Part shown: positions 62,602 through 64,000 of the stretch, piece after piece
Layout of the letters: every line of letters starts with the position of its first letter
Numbering within the stretch: position 1 is the first letter of the stretch
NCBI GenBank assembly: GCA_045546135.1
Contig: JAZQCD010000023.1
Location: 62,001-126,000, forward strand
Origin: RUG13409 sp045546135
Lineage (GTDB): Bacteria; Bacillota; Clostridia; Peptostreptococcales; Anaerovoracaceae
DNA length: 64,000 nucleotides
Direction: 5' to 3'
The notes under the pieces: model-generated
The model's input: the letters and a program-made list of their open reading frames with translations, nothing else
Databases searched by the model: none
What the model was told of the DNA's origin: nothing
Translations under genes and position numbers: made by a program

Positions 62602-63483
62602 CTAGTCAGTTTCTTCTCCTGCTACAGTCCTTATAGTAAAGCCCTCTCCTTGGACTTCTTTAGAATCGAGGACTATTATGAATGCATCGGGATCTGTTTT
62701 CTTCAGTGAACTTTGTACCTGATATATGTCTTTATAGCTTCCTGCTACCATGACTATATCTTTGTCATTTTCTTTGTATCCGCCTTTTCCTTTGAGTATT
62801 GTGGATCCTCTTGCGCAAATATCATCGATCTGATCTGCTATCTTTTTGCCTCTTCCGCTGTCAGTTACTATATATGCAACTGCTCCTGAGTTAAGACCGA
62901 GGACTATCCTGTCTATGGTGGATGAGGAGAGGAAGACTATTATGACTCCGCATATGAATGCTTCATAGTCTTTTAGCACGATCCCTGCAGCAACTAAGGT
63001 CACAAGGTCAAGTATGAAGGAAATGGTCCCTGTCTTTATGTGCTTGAACATATGCTTTACGAGCATGATGATGAAATCAAGGCCGCCTGTTGATGAACCT
63101 CTTACATAAATGAGTGCATAAGAAATTCCGTAGGATACTCCGACAAATATGACTGCAAGGAACTTTTCCATTGTCAGCTGAGGAAGGAGCACTACCACAT
63201 AGTTCATTATGATGGATTGTATTGCTATGCACCTTAGGGACTTCAGTATGAAATTCCAGCCTATGATCTTTATAGATAAAAGAGCAAAGGGTATGTTGAG
63301 AACGAAGATGGTCGTTCCCATAGGTATATCAAAGAACTTGTACACAAGGAGCGCTATACCTGAAAAACCGGATACTGCAAAATTTGCAGATGCAGCTACA
63401 TTGTATGTTGCAAAACCTATGAGGAGGTTTCCTATTATCTCGCAGAGTATGTCTATGCTTATGTCTTTAATTGATCTTTTCAT
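62602..63483 (-). CDS. YitT-family membrane protein with DUF2179
   Basis: A 293-residue protein with about five or six N-terminal helices (DUF161 type, including AVSGFSGIALL) and a C-terminal DUF2179 cytoplasmic domain (about 205-293). YitT proteins are widespread in Firmicutes with several paralogues; transport of a small solute or signalling is suspected. The gene converges on the corrinoid operon. Confidence 0.88.
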   Translation of the reverse strand: MKRSIKDISIDILCEIIGNLLIGFATYNVAASANFAVSGFSGIALLVYKFFDIPMGTTIFVLNIPFALLSIKIIGWNFILKSLRCIAIQSIIMNYVVVLLPQLTMEKFLAVIFVGVSYGISYALIYVRGSSTGGLDFIIMLVKHMFKHIKTGTISFILDLVTLVAAGIVLKDYEAFICGVIIVFLSSSTIDRIVLGLNSGAVAYIVTDSGRGKKIADQIDDICARGSTILKGKGGYKENDKDIVMVAGSYKDIYQVQSSLKKTDPDAFIIVLDSKEVQGEGFTIRTVAGEETD

Positions 63484-63579
63484 AGTACCTTCTTTGTATA
63501 TGTATTAGTCATGTATTCATGACCTGCATAATTATACTCACTTTAGATGAAAAAGTACAGAGAGTATTCTCAGTAAATA

Positions 63580-63590
63580 TGTGCTAAAAT
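63580..63590 (+). promoter_or_regulatory. Extended -10 promoter, candidate leaderless mRNA
   Basis: TGTGC-TAAAAT ends 7 nt before ATG at 63598; no GGAGG-type ribosome site is present. Confidence 0.5.
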
Positions 63591-63597
63591 GAAAAAG

Positions 63598-64000
63598 ATG
63601 GATATTAGAAAAGACAAATTCAATGCATATATATCATTCGCCCTTGTTTCACTATCCTTCGCCTATCCGGAAATCTTAGTGTTTTTAAAAAGGGGATTCA
63701 ACAAAGACGCCTATGTGCTAGATAACTCTTTGTTTTTGACATTAAGCATAGGCCTTGTTTTGGCATACATCATTTCTTTCATACCTTGGAATGCTCTTAA
63801 AGGTTTTCTGGTTTTTGCAGTCTCAGAAGGAGCAGCTTTCGTTTATACTATCGAATATTTTCTTGACGAGACCTATTCAGTCTTTATGAGTCCTTCATCC
63901 ATATCCTTAGGAGCAAAGGGCGTGATCGCAAGCTACAAGGATATGATAATCAATGTCATAAGGAATGGATGGAAAGATATACTTCTCTTCCAGGCTATTC
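63598..64000 (+). CDS. Membrane protein, N-terminal part (LTA-synthase-like)
   Basis: A partial gene running off the window: 134 residues with about three membrane helices (near 10-30, 43-65, 70-85). The segment YTIEYFLDETYSVF, then SSISLGAKGV resembles the N-terminal membrane part of lipoteichoic-acid-synthase/sulfatase-family proteins. The catalytic domain lies outside the window, so the call is tentative. The start codon lies at the predicted transcription start. Confidence 0.5.
   Translation, partial: MDIRKDKFNAYISFALVSLSFAYPEILVFLKRGFNKDAYVLDNSLFLTLSIGLVLAYIISFIPWNALKGFLVFAVSEGAAFVYTIEYFLDETYSVFMSPSSISLGAKGVIASYKDMIINVIRNGWKDILLFQAI

Noticed and set aside
1..64000. CRISPR arrays, prophage or transposase genes
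   Set aside because: No regularly spaced repeats and no phage, integrase or transposase proteins were seen on either strand.

Overview
The window looks like the chromosome of an anaerobic, low-to-mid GC Gram-positive bacterium of the Clostridia (Bacillota). The evidence is the preference for AGA/AGG arginine codons, strong AGGAGG ribosome sites, intrinsic terminators after most operons, a SAM-I riboswitch before metK, the secA-prfB order, an OhrR/glutathione peroxidase pair, a YolD-like/UmuC-like pair, AddB, and corrinoid-dependent methyl-transfer proteins. The family cannot be fixed from the sequence alone. Most of the window is well-expressed housekeeping DNA. No prophage, CRISPR array or insertion sequence is visible.

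Layout. (1) 1-12,000: a leader RNA with an 11-nt tetraloop receptor and a GAAA hairpin, best read as a molybdenum/tungsten-cofactor-type riboswitch. It precedes a FecCD-type ABC importer (binding lipoprotein, two permeases, ATPase). A MoxR/DUF58/DUF4129 membrane trio, a C-terminally anchored binding-protein-like surface protein, a broken methyltransferase and an intact methyltransferase follow. (2) 12,000-19,000: the t6A tRNA-modification operon tsaE, tsaB-rimI fusion and tsaD; acpP on the minus strand; rho, a DUF1385 gene, prmC and rpmE. (3) 19,000-27,500: an unrecognised protein, an ABC exporter whose permease is fused to a CPBP protease, an M32 carboxypeptidase, a YdcF-like protein, and a hydroxyacid dehydrogenase gene split by one stop codon. 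(4) 27,500-39,000: two ATPase-permease fusions, a TetR regulator with a LolD/FtsX pair, and a Y-family polymerase whose YolD-like partner lies about 10 kb away. (5) 39,000-46,600: pckA, a TetR regulator with clear operators, two GPH-family transporters, a UroD-family methyltransferase and a 46-residue protein. (6) 46,600-54,700: SAM-I riboswitch and metK, secA, prfB with a programmed frameshift, a HAD phosphatase, a zinc-ribbon protein, tRNA-Thr(CGT) followed by an odd structured element, and a DUF6273 gene under CsoR-like operators. (7) 54,700-64,000: VanZ-like protein, glutathione peroxidase/OhrR, a cation efflux protein, AddB, a methyltetrahydrofolate:corrinoid methyltransferase with its corrinoid protein, a YitT protein and the start of an LTA-synthase-like gene.

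How the genes may work together. The UroD-family protein (43.7 kb), the corrinoid protein and the pterin-binding methyltransferase (61-62.5 kb) are the kinds of parts used to demethylate methylated substrates and pass the methyl group to tetrahydrofolate. With an importer that may be controlled by molybdenum or tungsten cofactor, which formate dehydrogenase needs, this suggests acetogen-like or methylotrophic C1 metabolism. That is inference: no Wood-Ljungdahl core gene lies in the window.

The most unusual signals are regulatory or structural: the leader RNA, the paired CsoR-like operators before a DUF6273 gene, the structured element repeating the tRNA 3' end, three genes whose start codon sits where transcription should begin (candidate leaderless mRNAs), an unannotated 46-residue gene, and several lesions (split dehydrogenase, deleted methyltransferase, short YolD-like gene).
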